NCBI GenBank assembly: GCA_016783135.1
Contig: JADHXC010000003.1
Span: forward strand, 19,292 to 83,291
Reading direction: 5' to 3'
DNA from: Dehalococcoidales bacterium
GTDB lineage: Bacteria; Chloroflexota; Dehalococcoidia; Dehalococcoidales; Fen-1064
Length of the DNA: 64,000 nucleotides
Under the pieces are notes generated by a model. It searched no databases and had not been told where the DNA came from. It was given only the letters and a program-made list of their open reading frames with translations. Positions 8,720 through 17,689 of this stretch are shown piece by piece (positions within the stretch are counted from its first letter, which is position 1; each line of letters begins with the position of its first letter). Position numbers and translations under genes: made by a program.

Positions 8720-9331
8720 ATGGAAAACGCAGGTCCGGAGGATACAGGAAGGGATAGCGGGCAGACCGGGACTGACCCGGTGGCACTTCCCTCAGGCAAG
8801 AAGACCTGCTCCGGCTGCGGCATCGTGAATGAGGCTTCATCGGCCTATTGCTATCGCTGCGGCCTGAAGCTGCCCACCGAGATTCGTTCCGGGGCCGAGG
8901 TGATGGGAAACCCGGCCGGATTCTGGATAAGGCTCCTGGCCTTCATACTGGACCAGGTACTCCTTTCGGTTGTCGGAATTACCATCAGCCTGCTGGTCAC
9001 GGACCTCACGCTGGCAGACATGCTGGCACGCGCAATCGACCCCGAAGCACCCTTCCTCTGGAGCGAGATGCTCACCACATTCGCCCTGGAAGCTGGCTAC
9101 TGGACGATTATGATAGGCACGTGGGGCAGGACGGCAGGCAAAGCACTACTGCGTATCAAGGTCACACGGGTCGATGGCTCAAGGGTCTCGTATCCCCGCA
9201 GCCTGGCCAGATACCTGGCCTACTATATCTCCTGGTTAATGCTGGGTCTTGGCTTCCTGTCCATACCCTTTAGCCTACGGAAGAAGGGGCTGCACGACTT
9301 GGTGTGCGATACCAGGGTAATACGAGCGTGA
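8720..9331 (+). CDS. RDD family membrane protein with N-terminal zinc ribbon
   Basis: A 203-residue protein. The N-terminus has a zinc-ribbon (CSGCGIVNEASSAYCYRCG) and then an RDD domain beginning GFWIRLLAFILDQVLL, with three hydrophobic segments (about 70-92, 115-135, 165-185) and the family motif TAGKALLRIKVTRVDG. The end (KKGLHDLVCDTRVI) is typical of RDD proteins. Function of the family is poorly defined; transport roles have been proposed. GGAGG lies five bases before ATG 8720, which decides the start over GTG 8708. The following gene also joins a membrane domain to zinc ribbons. Confidence 0.82.
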   Translation: MENAGPEDTGRDSGQTGTDPVALPSGKKTCSGCGIVNEASSAYCYRCGLKLPTEIRSGAEVMGNPAGFWIRLLAFILDQVLLSVVGITISLLVTDLTLADMLARAIDPEAPFLWSEMLTTFALEAGYWTIMIGTWGRTAGKALLRIKVTRVDGSRVSYPRSLARYLAYYISWLMLGLGFLSIPFSLRKKGLHDLVCDTRVIRA

Positions 9332-9350
9332 TACAGGAAAGCCTGCTCTT

Positions 9351-10253
9351 ATGCAGTTCATTGTAATCCTGGTAATTGCCTTCGCCCCGGGGGTATTCTG
9401 GCTCTGGATGGTCTACCGCCGGGACCGGTACCGTCCGGAGCCCAGAGCGCTGGTGGTCCGGACGTTCATCTGGGGTATGGTGGTCTCCATTCCGGTGGCT
9501 TTACTGGAGTTCGGCCTGATATTCATAGTAGACCCGGACGTAATCAATTTCCCCGAGGTCGGCCAGCTTTCCCTTGGTACCGCTGCCTACATATCCTTCG
9601 TCGTGGCCGGCGTGACCGAAGAGCTGGGAAAGTACCTGGTGGTGCGAAGAACGGTATACCGCTCACCCTACTTCGATGAGCCGATGGACGGCCTGGTTTA
9701 CGCGTCAGCTTCGGCTCTCGGTTTCGCCTCACTGGAGAATCTCGGGTACCTCCTGACCTACGGCTGGGAGGTAATCTTGATGAGAGGCCCGTTCTCCACT
9801 CTGGCCCACGTGCTGTTTTCCGCGATGTGGGGCTATCCGCTCGGAGTGAGCAAGGTGAGACAAAGGGGAATGAGAGCCGGGACCTTGCTGGGACTGCTCT
9901 GCTCGATGGCGGCTCACGGCCTGTTTAACTTCCTCATCTTCACACAGAGTGCCTATTCCCTCCTGGTGATACCGCTGTTCCTCGGTGCGGGCGCTGTCTT
10001 CTTCTTTATGATGAGGCGGGCAACCCGGCTGTCTCCATTCAGAGAGATGGTCGGGCAACTACTGGTGGTCTGCCCGAATTGCGGTGACAAAGTGCCCTGC
10101 TACGCAGGCTTCTGCATGACGTGTGGTGCCGAGATGGCGGAGGCCGGGCAAGACGGACCTGCCTTCTGTGGCAAGTGCGGGGCTACCCTGAACTGCGAGG
10201 CCGCCTTCTGCACCTCCTGTGGCAGTCGTATCCTCAGGAACCAGTCAAAGTAG
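9351..10253 (+). CDS. PrsW-type intramembrane protease with C-terminal zinc ribbons
   Basis: A 300-residue polytopic membrane protein. It has the PrsW/CAAX-like motifs: VTEELGKYLVVRR (E-E-x-x-K), ASLENLGYL (E-N), AHVLFSAMWG and AAHGLFNF, all within predicted membrane segments spanning residues 5-225. These residues form the glutamic or metal active site in the superfamily. PrsW of Bacillus cleaves an anti-sigma factor, but most homologues have no known substrate. The C-terminal 70 residues hold two zinc ribbons (CPNCGDKVPCYAGFCMTCG and CGKCGATLNCEAAFCTSCG), an addition not found in the Bacillus protein. It follows the RDD gene after 19 bases. Confidence 0.85.
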   Translation: MQFIVILVIAFAPGVFWLWMVYRRDRYRPEPRALVVRTFIWGMVVSIPVALLEFGLIFIVDPDVINFPEVGQLSLGTAAYISFVVAGVTEELGKYLVVRRTVYRSPYFDEPMDGLVYASASALGFASLENLGYLLTYGWEVILMRGPFSTLAHVLFSAMWGYPLGVSKVRQRGMRAGTLLGLLCSMAAHGLFNFLIFTQSAYSLLVIPLFLGAGAVFFFMMRRATRLSPFREMVGQLLVVCPNCGDKVPCYAGFCMTCGAEMAEAGQDGPAFCGKCGATLNCEAAFCTSCGSRILRNQSK

Positions 10254-10318
10254 CAATGAAGCCCTGAGTGTAAGCAAAGAATCTCGCCGAAAAGCTGTTC
10301 TGATGCGGTGTCCTGGTG

Positions 10319-10327
10319 TGGTATAAT
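10319..10327 (+). promoter_or_regulatory. Extended -10 promoter for methyltransferase gene
   Basis: TGGTATAAT matches TG-n-TATAAT. A second, weaker copy (TGGTACAAT) follows 15 bases later. The expected transcript start near 10334 leaves a leader of about 54 bases with an AAAGGAGA ribosome site before ATG 10388. No convincing -35 element is visible. Confidence 0.6.
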
Positions 10328-10387
10328 CGCGCAATATGGTACAATCCCGCCGCCTCTGCGGCATCGTTCACTGAGAAAGGAGACACA

Positions 10388-11011
10388 ATGACGGAAGAGA
10401 ACAAGGTCCAGTGGGTCTACTCCTCGAAGAATAACCGTGAGCTGGTGGAGCGCTACGACCAGTGGGCCAGGGACTACGATGCAGACCTTGCCGATGATTT
10501 CGACTACCGCGCCCCGCAAATGGCTGCCGAGATTTTCACCCGATACGTTCCCCGGAACGCCAGAGTTCTGGATGCAGGCGCCGGTACCGGGCTGGTGGGA
10601 GAGATACTGGCCGGTATGGGATACAGTACCCTGGTCGCCATGGACATGTCGTCGGGAATGCTGGAGGAAGCTCGCAAGAAGAGCGTCTACACCGAGCTCC
10701 ACCGTATGGTCATGGGTGAGCCACTGGACTTCCCCACAGCTTCATTTGATGCCGTGATCTGCGTTGGCACGCTTACCGTAGCACATGCTCCGGCCAGCTC
10801 CCTCGACGAACTGGTGCGTATCACCAGGCCCGGGGGATACATAGCCTATACCCTCCGTCCGGATATCTATGAGAATAACGGCTTCAAGGAGAAGCAGTCC
10901 GAGCTAGAATCAGCGGGCAAATGGAAACTAGTGGAAGCGACCGAGCCGCTCCAGACACTCCCCAGGGGCGAGCCGGACGTCCTCATGCAGGTATGGGTAT
11001 ACCGGGTATGA
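10388..11011 (+). CDS. Class I SAM-dependent methyltransferase
   Basis: A 207-residue Rossmann-fold methyltransferase. Motif I is VLDAGAGTGLVGE (about residues 58-70), motif II ends in AMDMSSGML, and a later strand is FDAVICVGTLT. It resembles the UbiE/Williams-Beuren family that methylates small molecules. I chose ATG 10388, preceded by AAAGGAGA, over an upstream in-frame ATG that lies before the predicted transcript start. The gene has its own promoter and is convergent with the transglutaminase operon. Substrate unknown. Confidence 0.85.
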   Translation: MTEENKVQWVYSSKNNRELVERYDQWARDYDADLADDFDYRAPQMAAEIFTRYVPRNARVLDAGAGTGLVGEILAGMGYSTLVAMDMSSGMLEEARKKSVYTELHRMVMGEPLDFPTASFDAVICVGTLTVAHAPASSLDELVRITRPGGYIAYTLRPDIYENNGFKEKQSELESAGKWKLVEATEPLQTLPRGEPDVLMQVWVYRV

Positions 11012-11036
11012 CCGACGAATACGCTAGGTGCAGTGA

Positions 11037-13382
11037 CTAGCCCGGTCGGGTCCTGAGGCGGGGCATGCGCCTCACCAGGGAGGGGGCCAGCTCTACCCAG
11101 GTCTTCTGCAGTCTGCCTTTTTGCAGTCGACTTAGCTCCTTCCGGGAACTGAACTGGGTCTCGATGTAAGCCTGGGCGATTGCGCCGATTGCTTCGGCCT
11201 GAAGCGGCAGGGCCAGTGCCAACCGAGTACAGTACTCCAGGGGTGTTTCTTGCATTACCGGACCCATTTTGCCCAGTGCGGCCAGCCGACTCATCTTCCG
11301 GTAGGCATCCTCGGGGTTGTTGATACGCTTGAGACGCTGGAGCCAGAATGCATAGCCTCCCCTGACGGCAAAGAATATCACCACCGGAAAACCGATGATG
11401 AAGAAGTAGACGTATAGCTGCGGCCCGGGCAGCGTTATACGGTTGGTACTTCTCCTCACTAAATCCTCCCCCGTCGGGCCGAATATCTCCTCTTGCGCCA
11501 GCATCATGGTGGGGTCTATCATCTCCATGAAATCCGCTTCATCCCCGACTCCGACTATGGCATCCGTACTCCCCCCGATGGGTGTGGCCGAGAACTCCAC
11601 CCACCCGAGAGTGGGGAAGTAGACCTCGGTACGGGCGTGATAATGACGGACACGCAGGAGGTAGCTTCCCGTTTCCGCGTCATAATCGCCCTCAAGATAC
11701 CCGGTGTTCAGCCGGGTCGGGACATCTACGCTACGCAGCATGACCGCCATCGCCGAGGCAAAAGAGGTGCACACCCCCTCCTTTGATTCAAAGAGGAAGT
11801 AGTCCACAGCATCGGCGTCTTCAGGAGGAACTTCCGCCTCTATATCATATTCCAGGCTGTTGATATATGTCTTGACCGCCACTACTTTATCGTACTGCGA
11901 TTCCGCTTCCCGGGTTATATCTTCAGTAAGCTCCCTGACACGCGCCGGAAGACTGGCGGGAAGCTGCAGGTAGCGTTCCGTGACCTCTTCCGGATAATCC
12001 TCTCCGGCCAGGGACAATTCGTCCGGTGTGTACGAAGCCACTCTGGTAACTACCGTATATTGCTGGTAGGGCTTCATCAATCGCGGCGTAACGACGGCGA
12101 TAACGTCGCCAGGTTCGTGCAGACCTTCTTCGACGGCTTCGGCCGACCCATCAATGGTATCAGCAGGCAACGCTTCACCGGTTTCTTCTTCAGAGAACGT
12201 CTGTAGAATTACCGGCATGGCGGATGATTGGAAATCGCCCACGGTGAGTACGACATCAGTCTTCAGTTGATTCTCAACCGTATAGGTCGACTCCTCACCG
12301 ATACTGAAGGGCCTGGCCTCAACTGCGTTCTCGTTGGCAGCGATTTCCCGGTCACCTATCTCGCTGCTCGTCCATCCCCACGGGTGATAGACATCATACC
12401 GCCTGGTACGCCAGTATGCCGGCTGGTCGGCCTTAACTATGAAATGCACCCGACCGCTTGTGCTCAGCGGGTCCTTAAAGGACAGTGTCTGTTGCTCGCT
12501 GCTATCAATCAGGCTCCACTTGGCGCTCACACCGGCAAAGATGTTAAACCACTGCCCCCGGGCACCCTCCTCGGTCAGGTAGCCGCCGACCGAACCCAGA
12601 CCTATCCGGTCTATCGGGGGCTGGGGCACGAACCAGGCCATAGCCACGGTCAACATGCTGATGCAGACTACTACCCCCACCAGGTAGACCACTCCCCGGT
12701 ACGGGAAGCTGCTGGTCCGCTGGCCGAACCATACGCCCTGCCTGGCCAGGTTCACCTGCCCGATAAGCAGCATCGCCACCAGCATGTAGACAGGCAGAAA
12801 GGCGTAGTCCTCCCGTGGAAGGTTGCTGAGGTTAACCATGACAGCGAGTGTACCGAGACTGACGGCCACCCACACGTTCTGCCGGCGCAGGATATACCAG
12901 GTGGAGATAAATCCAATAACCCAGATGACCAGGCTGAGGAACATGGCAAAGTAGGTCGTCCCCTCACTGGGCCTTACCCCGCTGACCGCCACCCACCAGG
13001 CGCGAAACGCCGATTCCGTCTCCGAAAAAGGCATCAGACCAACCGTCTGCCAAACAGTCACCCCCAGCCCGAGAACGACCATGAGGGGGTACGCAATCCT
13101 GGCGGACAGCCGGCTCCTGGCCAGCAGAAGACCGGCCAGCACGGCGAGGAGAAGGGTCGTTATCAGAGAGGGCTGTGGGCTTATCCAGTGGGCCTGCTCA
13201 ATCGACCACGTAGCAACTGCCAGGGTAAGAAAAACCAGCAGGACACTGCCCCATTCCTGCGGACTGCCGACTCCGGCACGGATTACCGACCACAGCAGTA
13301 CGGGCAGTCTGCGTCCGATTACCGTGCGAGACAGATATCCCCGTATCCCGCCACCACGTCCGGCAGATGACTTTTCCTCCAT
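11037..13382 (-). CDS. TgpA-like membrane transglutaminase-domain protein
   Basis: A 781-residue protein. About seven hydrophobic segments fill residues 30-260 (DUF3488/TgpA N-domain). An external region follows, then the transglutaminase core at about 500-640, one membrane segment near 675-695 and a C-terminal DUF4129-like tail (YRKMSRLAALGKMG, TPLEYCTRLA). The catalytic Cys is in GVCTSFASAM and the His in HYHARTEVYFPTLGWVEF. The third triad position, usually Asp in a GWV-x-F-D-P-T-P-like motif, reads Ser here (GWVEFSATP). It is last in a MoxR-DUF58-TgpA operon, a widespread arrangement whose cell-envelope role is poorly defined. It starts 18 bases after the DUF58 gene. Confidence 0.88.
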   Translation of the reverse strand: MEEKSSAGRGGGIRGYLSRTVIGRRLPVLLWSVIRAGVGSPQEWGSVLLVFLTLAVATWSIEQAHWISPQPSLITTLLLAVLAGLLLARSRLSARIAYPLMVVLGLGVTVWQTVGLMPFSETESAFRAWWVAVSGVRPSEGTTYFAMFLSLVIWVIGFISTWYILRRQNVWVAVSLGTLAVMVNLSNLPREDYAFLPVYMLVAMLLIGQVNLARQGVWFGQRTSSFPYRGVVYLVGVVVCISMLTVAMAWFVPQPPIDRIGLGSVGGYLTEEGARGQWFNIFAGVSAKWSLIDSSEQQTLSFKDPLSTSGRVHFIVKADQPAYWRTRRYDVYHPWGWTSSEIGDREIAANENAVEARPFSIGEESTYTVENQLKTDVVLTVGDFQSSAMPVILQTFSEEETGEALPADTIDGSAEAVEEGLHEPGDVIAVVTPRLMKPYQQYTVVTRVASYTPDELSLAGEDYPEEVTERYLQLPASLPARVRELTEDITREAESQYDKVVAVKTYINSLEYDIEAEVPPEDADAVDYFLFESKEGVCTSFASAMAVMLRSVDVPTRLNTGYLEGDYDAETGSYLLRVRHYHARTEVYFPTLGWVEFSATPIGGSTDAIVGVGDEADFMEMIDPTMMLAQEEIFGPTGEDLVRRSTNRITLPGPQLYVYFFIIGFPVVIFFAVRGGYAFWLQRLKRINNPEDAYRKMSRLAALGKMGPVMQETPLEYCTRLALALPLQAEAIGAIAQAYIETQFSSRKELSRLQKGRLQKTWVELAPSLVRRMPRLRTRPG

Positions 13383-13400
13383 ACCTCTCCCCCCAGACCC

Positions 13401-14627
13401 TTACATGAATCTCGCATGCAGTAACGAAGCCCGGTTATCCAGTGCCCGGGCAAGCTCGTCTCCCTGCCTGACGATATAGACCTGGACACCGGTTGAACTA
13501 AGGTTACGCGCCGCATTGGCCATACTGGTCTCCCCACCAAAGCTGGCGGGGTCAAGCAGCACCAACACAATGGAGTCCACACGGTTTCTCAGTTGCCGGA
13601 CAGCGTCCGCCAGACTCCCCGTAATCGCCGGCGTGACAATAATAACAGTAGAATTACCCCTGAGATACTCCATGTGGTCGGAGATGACCTGGCCCACGGA
13701 TACCTCGCCGGTAGCCCTCATCAGAGCAAGGGCTTCCAGCATGCGCCATAGATGGTCATCGCCCCTCTCCGGCGGAATCAGATACGTCTGCTCGCCTGAA
13801 GCCGCCAAACCGACTCTCATCCCGCTCTGCAGGTGCTTTCTGGCCAGTGATGCCGCGATGGTCACACCGTACTCCTCGGTGGTCTCCTCGCCGTGACCGA
13901 AGTGTGAAGTCTCCTGCATATCCAGGATAATCCACACCGTCTTCGAGCTGTCATAAGAGCGGTCGGCATCAAACACCTTGACCAGGAGCTTACCGGTGTG
14001 AGCTGTACCCGGCCAGTGGATGTGGTTGAGGCTGTCACCACTGCTGAATTCACGTACACTGGATGCGTTCGGGCTTATCTGGCTAATGGCCTGGTAACCG
14101 GAACCGTAGCCGAATTCATTGAAGGAAGACGCCTTGAACAGGGGCAGGTCAAACGTCGCCGGGTAGATGAGGATACTGTGCGGTTCTCCCACGGTGCGCT
14201 GCCGCGAGAAAAGGCCGAAGGGGTCTGCTGCCGTCACGGTGACGGCACCCAGGTAGTACCTTCCCCGACGATGGCAGGTAAATGTGGACTGCCATTCATG
14301 GGAACTCCACCGTGGCAGGTTGAGGATAGCGGGCTCACGGCGCCCGGGCAGGTCGGTGCTCTCCTCCACCCTGAGCCAGAGCTTGGGTATCCGGCTATCA
14401 TTGGTTACCGTAATCCGCTGCTGGAACTTTTCCCCCACCTGGCTGTGCTCCGGCGGAGACTCGGCCTCGGCGCTGATACCATGTATGCCCAGTACCGACC
14501 AGATGTAGCCCACCACCGGCACCAGCACAGAAAGGAAGAAGAGGCGCAGGAACAACGTGGAGCCTCCCACCAGTGCCAGTGCAAGGAGGACTACAGGGAC
14601 TATGTAGACAACCGTTCGTACCTTCAT
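13401..14627 (-). CDS. DUF58 domain protein
   Basis: A 408-residue protein with two N-terminal membrane segments (about 5-50), a beta-rich middle (VTAADPFGLFSRQR) and the DUF58 core (HIHWPGTAHTGKLLVKVFD). A von Willebrand A-like domain follows (VWIILDMQETS, later STVIIVTPAITG). DUF58 proteins lie beside MoxR ATPases and transglutaminase proteins and are thought to be the substrate or partner of the AAA+ ATPase; this is family knowledge, not shown here. It is the middle gene of the operon, 55 bases after the MoxR gene. Confidence 0.87.
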   Translation of the reverse strand: MKVRTVVYIVPVVLLALALVGGSTLFLRLFFLSVLVPVVGYIWSVLGIHGISAEAESPPEHSQVGEKFQQRITVTNDSRIPKLWLRVEESTDLPGRREPAILNLPRWSSHEWQSTFTCHRRGRYYLGAVTVTAADPFGLFSRQRTVGEPHSILIYPATFDLPLFKASSFNEFGYGSGYQAISQISPNASSVREFSSGDSLNHIHWPGTAHTGKLLVKVFDADRSYDSSKTVWIILDMQETSHFGHGEETTEEYGVTIAASLARKHLQSGMRVGLAASGEQTYLIPPERGDDHLWRMLEALALMRATGEVSVGQVISDHMEYLRGNSTVIIVTPAITGSLADAVRQLRNRVDSIVLVLLDPASFGGETSMANAARNLSSTGVQVYIVRQGDELARALDNRASLLHARFM

Positions 14628-14682
14628 CTCGTCACTGCGAAGAGATTACCCTGAAGTAGAAGCCTGCGGCGCATTCCCGACA

Positions 14683-15678
14683 TTACGGTCTGAGCACCGT
14701 GCCGGGTACGGGAATGGTATCCAGTATTTCAGTAATACTGGCCCTGCCGCTCTTGTCCTGGGAGACATCGGTCAGCCGTATTATCAACCGGTGGGCCAGA
14801 ACAGACTCTGCCAGTGCTTTGACATCGTCGGGCAGAACGTAGTCCCGCCCATGTACCAGGGCACGAGCCTGGGCAGTGCGGAACAGGGCAAGCGACCCTC
14901 GCGGTGAAGCCCCGAGGTATATCGTGGGGTGGTCACGCGTGGCCGCCACAAGAGATGTGATGTACTTCTTAAGCGTGTCGTCCACATAGATATCTTTCAC
15001 CGCAGTCTGGAGATCCAGAAGGTCGGCACCGGTGGCCACCGGGGTTATCTTCTCGATGGGATGAGCATACTGCTGCTTCTCCACAATGGCAATCTCGTCA
15101 TCCTGTGACGGGTACCCGAGGCTTATCCGCAACAAGAACCGGTCCAGCTGTGTCTCCGGGAGAGGGAACGTGCCCTCGTACTCAATGGGGTTCTGTGTCG
15201 CCAGGACATGGAAGGGAGATGGCATATTGTGGGTGACACCATCGACCGTAATCTGCCCCTCGTCCATGCATTCCAGCAGGGCCGACTGCACCTTGGGAGT
15301 TGCCCGGTTAATCTCGTCGGCAAGCACCATCTGCGCCATTACCGGCCCGGCACGGAACTCGAAGTCCCCCGTTTTCTGGCTGTACACGGTAATCCCGGTG
15401 ATATCCCCGGGAAGCATATCCGGGGTGAACTGAATGCGTTTGAATGAACAGTCCAGAGACCTCGCCAGGCTGCGGGCCAGCATTGTCTTACCAACACCCG
15501 GTGCGTCCTCAATGAGCAGGTGTCCATTACTGATGAGGGCAATCACGGCAAGCTCCACCGCATCCTCTTTACCGATGATGACCTGCTGCACGTTGTTCAG
15601 TATCGCCCTGGCGGTACTCTGCGCTTTGCTTATCGCTTCTACCATCTCCTCCCTCACATCCGGAATAATCCCTCGCAT
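14683..15678 (-). CDS. MoxR family AAA+ ATPase
   Basis: A 331-residue AAA+ ATPase. Walker A is APGVGKTMLARSLA (about residues 57-70), Walker B is VLADEINRATPKVQ, sensor 1 is ATQNPIEYEGTFPLPETQLDRF, split between the typical N and the arginine finger region, and the lid domain starts near residue 235. MoxR ATPases act as chaperone-like factors that activate partner complexes with von Willebrand A domains. I chose ATG 15678, preceded by GTGAGG, over GTG 15693. It is the first gene of the MoxR-DUF58-TgpA operon and is served by the extended -10 promoter upstream. Confidence 0.9.
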   Translation of the reverse strand: MRGIIPDVREEMVEAISKAQSTARAILNNVQQVIIGKEDAVELAVIALISNGHLLIEDAPGVGKTMLARSLARSLDCSFKRIQFTPDMLPGDITGITVYSQKTGDFEFRAGPVMAQMVLADEINRATPKVQSALLECMDEGQITVDGVTHNMPSPFHVLATQNPIEYEGTFPLPETQLDRFLLRISLGYPSQDDEIAIVEKQQYAHPIEKITPVATGADLLDLQTAVKDIYVDDTLKKYITSLVAATRDHPTIYLGASPRGSLALFRTAQARALVHGRDYVLPDDVKALAESVLAHRLIIRLTDVSQDKSGRASITEILDTIPVPGTVLRP

Positions 15679-15714
15679 AGAAACGTGCCTCACTTTCGTC
15701 AGGCACCTACTTAT

Positions 15715-15723
15715 ATTGTAGCA
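15715..15723 (-). promoter_or_regulatory. Extended -10 promoter for MoxR operon
   Basis: On the minus strand TGCTACAAT matches the extended -10 consensus with one change. It would start transcription near 15708, about 30 bases before ATG 15678. This is the same promoter style as at 5991, 10319 and 58583. Confidence 0.5.
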
Positions 15724-15821
15724 TAAAGCGGATTACAAGGAGACACACCTGGCGTCGTTGCACGCTAATATTCCCCGAATGACTGCGGGCGGGTGAGCAA
15801 CTGAAGACACCTGCCCTGGTA

Positions 15822-15860
15822 AAACAAGAAAACCCGCACTCCATGGTTCTGGAGTGCGGG
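15822..15860 (-). terminator. Rho-independent terminator of the small minus-strand operon
   Basis: A perfect 11-base-pair stem (CCCGCACTCCA at 15833-15843 with TGGAGTGCGGG at 15850-15860) has a six-base loop. On the minus strand it is followed by the T-rich tract TTTTCTTGTTTT. It lies 75 bases after the stop of the zinc-ribbon gene at 15936 and so ends that transcript before the MoxR operon. Confidence 0.8.
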
Positions 15861-15935
15861 TATTTCATCGGTACAGTGAGCAGGCGAGTGCCTTGCCCAC
15901 GATATGGTCTCTAAGTGCCAGCCAGGCGTGCCACG

Positions 15936-16118
15936 TTACCGGTCAGGGTTGGACCGTTCTGTTCCGGCGGTAATCGGTTGCTTCTTAGGCTCAGCGACAG
16001 CATCTACCTCACGCCGGTGAGAACACTGGAGGCACTGCGCGTACCAGACATCGAACTCCCGGTCAATAAACACATCGCCCCCACACCGGGGACAGCCCTT
16101 GAGCTTCCACACTACCAT
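15936..16118 (-). CDS. Small zinc-ribbon protein
   Basis: A 60-residue protein with a clear zinc-ribbon: CPRCGG near residue 9 and CLQCSHRRE near residue 34, followed by a charged tail. Such proteins often act as small nucleic-acid or protein-binding factors. GGGGGGTAAGGAC precedes the ATG. It lies 39 bases after the winged-helix gene and before a strong terminator, so the two form a short operon. Confidence 0.65.
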   Translation of the reverse strand: MVVWKLKGCPRCGGDVFIDREFDVWYAQCLQCSHRREVDAVAEPKKQPITAGTERSNPDR

Positions 16119-16157
16119 GTCCTTACCCCCCTTGAGATACTCGACCGCGCCTCGCTG

Positions 16158-16523
16158 CTAGAGGGCGGTCACTCCCGGATTCTGCCGCTGGTGCCTTACC
16201 CTCCGATACCGATACCCCAGCAGCAGGTTCTTCAGCGAGTCTGTTATTACAGTCCCCGAACCAGGGCCATCCCCGGTCAGGGCTTCCTTCGGGGTTGCGT
16301 AGTAATCACTGAGGCCGACCCGGAATCTGACCAGGGTGCCGTCTGCAGTAAGTCTTTCCAGGACGGCCGATGTCCGCTCGGTACGGTTGTCTCCCAGTCT
16401 GGCGGCAATCTCCCAGATGGTCACCGGCTTCCGCTCACAGAGCATCACCGTTGTCGTCCGGTCCGCGGGGTTCTCACGGAGACACTCAATCCCGTCCTCA
16501 GCATGGACACCTGCAATTCCCAT
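16158..16523 (-). CDS. Small winged-helix-like regulator
   Basis: About 121 residues. The centre reads like a winged helix-turn-helix (TIWEIAARLGDN, TSAVLERLTADGTLVRFRVG, SDYYATPKE), with helices, recognition helix and wing in the expected order. I chose ATG 16523, seven bases after AGGGTG, over ATG 16541, which has no ribosome site. It is transcribed from one of the five shared promoters of this window (16571-16629), the same type that precedes the archaellum operon. This makes it a candidate member of that regulon. Target unknown. Confidence 0.55.
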   Translation of the reverse strand: MGIAGVHAEDGIECLRENPADRTTTVMLCERKPVTIWEIAARLGDNRTERTSAVLERLTADGTLVRFRVGLSDYYATPKEALTGDGPGSGTVITDSLKNLLLGYRYRRVRHQRQNPGVTAL

Positions 16524-16570
16524 CGCTTTCACCCTCGCCATGCATCATACTGTGATGATTTTGCACCACC

Positions 16571-16629
16571 ACTATCTCATACGCCCAACTAGCCCGTAAG
16601 GTCTCAAAAGACGATAAACCTGGACCAAA
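16571..16629 (-). promoter_or_regulatory. Shared five-copy promoter element, site E
   Basis: Minus strand: TTTGGTCC (16629-16622), 15 bases, TGAGACCTTAC (16606-16596), 15 bases, ATGAGATAGT (16580-16571). The blocks and spacings equal those at 23001, 23952, 28921 and 41858. The last block looks like an extended -10 (TG-n-GAYAAT type), and the first two look like direct half-sites of an activator. Transcript start would be near 16564, about 41 bases before the winged-helix gene. Confidence 0.7.
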
Positions 16630-17351
16630 TGGATAAAATTCTTTCACGTGAAGGGGGTCGCAGGGATACAACCGGCGGCTGCATCCCTGACCCATATTAC
16701 GGTCGCTTCACACCGGTTTCCCTGCTGTGATACCAGAGTGGACAGCGTCTTTCCCCTATCTATTCACCGCCTGATATAGAAACAGGGCACCCAGCTTTGA
16801 GAAAAGCAGACCAATGGGGTCATCAGAATGAACCAATCGTGTCTTACAGTAGTACCTTACAGGCACCAGAATAGAACGGTAACGATACGAGGAGAGTGAT
16901 TGTCGCAGGAATCAGGAGTGTCACGCCGGTACGATAACTCGGTACGAATACGCTCCGAAATAGACAAACGTTGATAGCCAGGGCAATCACCATGATGACA
17001 GGAACGGACACGGAAAGTTATGAAGGGCAGCCAACGGGCTGTCCGAAAGGTATCACCGACGGCTACTCTGGCCATTCGTGCCGATTTACGAGTCAGGTAC
17101 TGTCTTCCAGCGGCGGACAACCTGGAAGGATATCCACACTATATGTAAGGAGCGGGATGACTCGGCGTTAGGCCCTTCTGCCCGCCACCTGCGGAGGTAG
17201 AGTGCATCTTAGAGACGAAACAGACTTTAGATAGAGATCAGAAACAAGACATAGAGGTAGCCGGGCTTCTGCCCGGATATAGAGAGTAGAACTCTATAAC
17301 TTCGGTATCATTCTCGGGCGCCGCTGGAAAAGAGACGGGAGGAAAAGAATA
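16630..17351. other. Intergenic region with hairpins and a decayed membrane ORF
   Basis: No convincing gene lies here. A 49-codon minus-strand frame (16844-16993) is hydrophobic (VTLLIPATITLLVSLPF) and may be the end of a lost membrane protein. Three inverted repeats stand out: CAGGGAT at 16661-16667 with ATCCCTG at 16683-16689; CCGGGC at 17261-17266 with GCCCGG at 17271-17276; and TATAGAG at 17278-17284 with CTCTATA at 17292-17298. The last two sit just upstream of the membrane protein gene at 17352 and could be its leader structure. Confidence 0.4.
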
Positions 17352-17645
17352 ATGGGTATACCTGTTGCATACTCGGTGAACTGCGGCTTCGGCTGGTTCA
17401 TTGTCTTACTGGCTATAGCCGGGTACTTCCTGACATGGAGAAGGATGAGAGAAAGGTGGAGCTTCTGGATTATACTGGCGGTAGGCTGGGCATTCTTTGC
17501 CACGGCGCAAACGCTGATAGCCGCTGGTGTTTCTGCGGGGACCCCCTATCTTGCTGCCATCTGGCTGTCTTCCTTCGTGCTGGTCATTGCCTCCCTGGTG
17601 ATGCTATTTGCTAAGCTCACCGGTCGTGTGAAGGAAAAGGAATAG
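17352..17645 (+). CDS. Small three-helix membrane protein
   Basis: A 97-residue protein with three hydrophobic segments (about 10-27, 38-58, 66-86) and basic residues between and after them (TWRRMRERW, GRVKEKE). GGGAGGAAAAGAATA precedes the ATG. I do not recognise a family. It precedes the signalling island, with a 24-base stem-loop directly after its stop. Confidence 0.6.
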   Translation: MGIPVAYSVNCGFGWFIVLLAIAGYFLTWRRMRERWSFWIILAVGWAFFATAQTLIAAGVSAGTPYLAAIWLSSFVLVIASLVMLFAKLTGRVKEKE

Positions 17646-17665
17646 CACGGCACCACGGAGACCTG

Positions 17666-17689
17666 CTGGTGGCCGGTTATGGCCACCAG
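17666..17689 (+). terminator. Stem-loop after the small membrane protein gene
   Basis: CTGGTGGCC (17666-17674) pairs perfectly with GGCCACCAG (17681-17689) around the loop GGTTAT. There is no T tract, so it may be a processing or stabilising structure or an operator rather than a full terminator. Confidence 0.45.

Noticed and set aside
11493..13370. Long plus-strand frames opposite the transglutaminase gene
   Set aside because: They mirror a well-conserved gene on the other strand and have no recognisable domain.
16844..16993. Hydrophobic 49-codon frame as a gene
   Set aside because: No ribosome site, a stop just upstream and no similarity known to me; listed only as a possible remnant.
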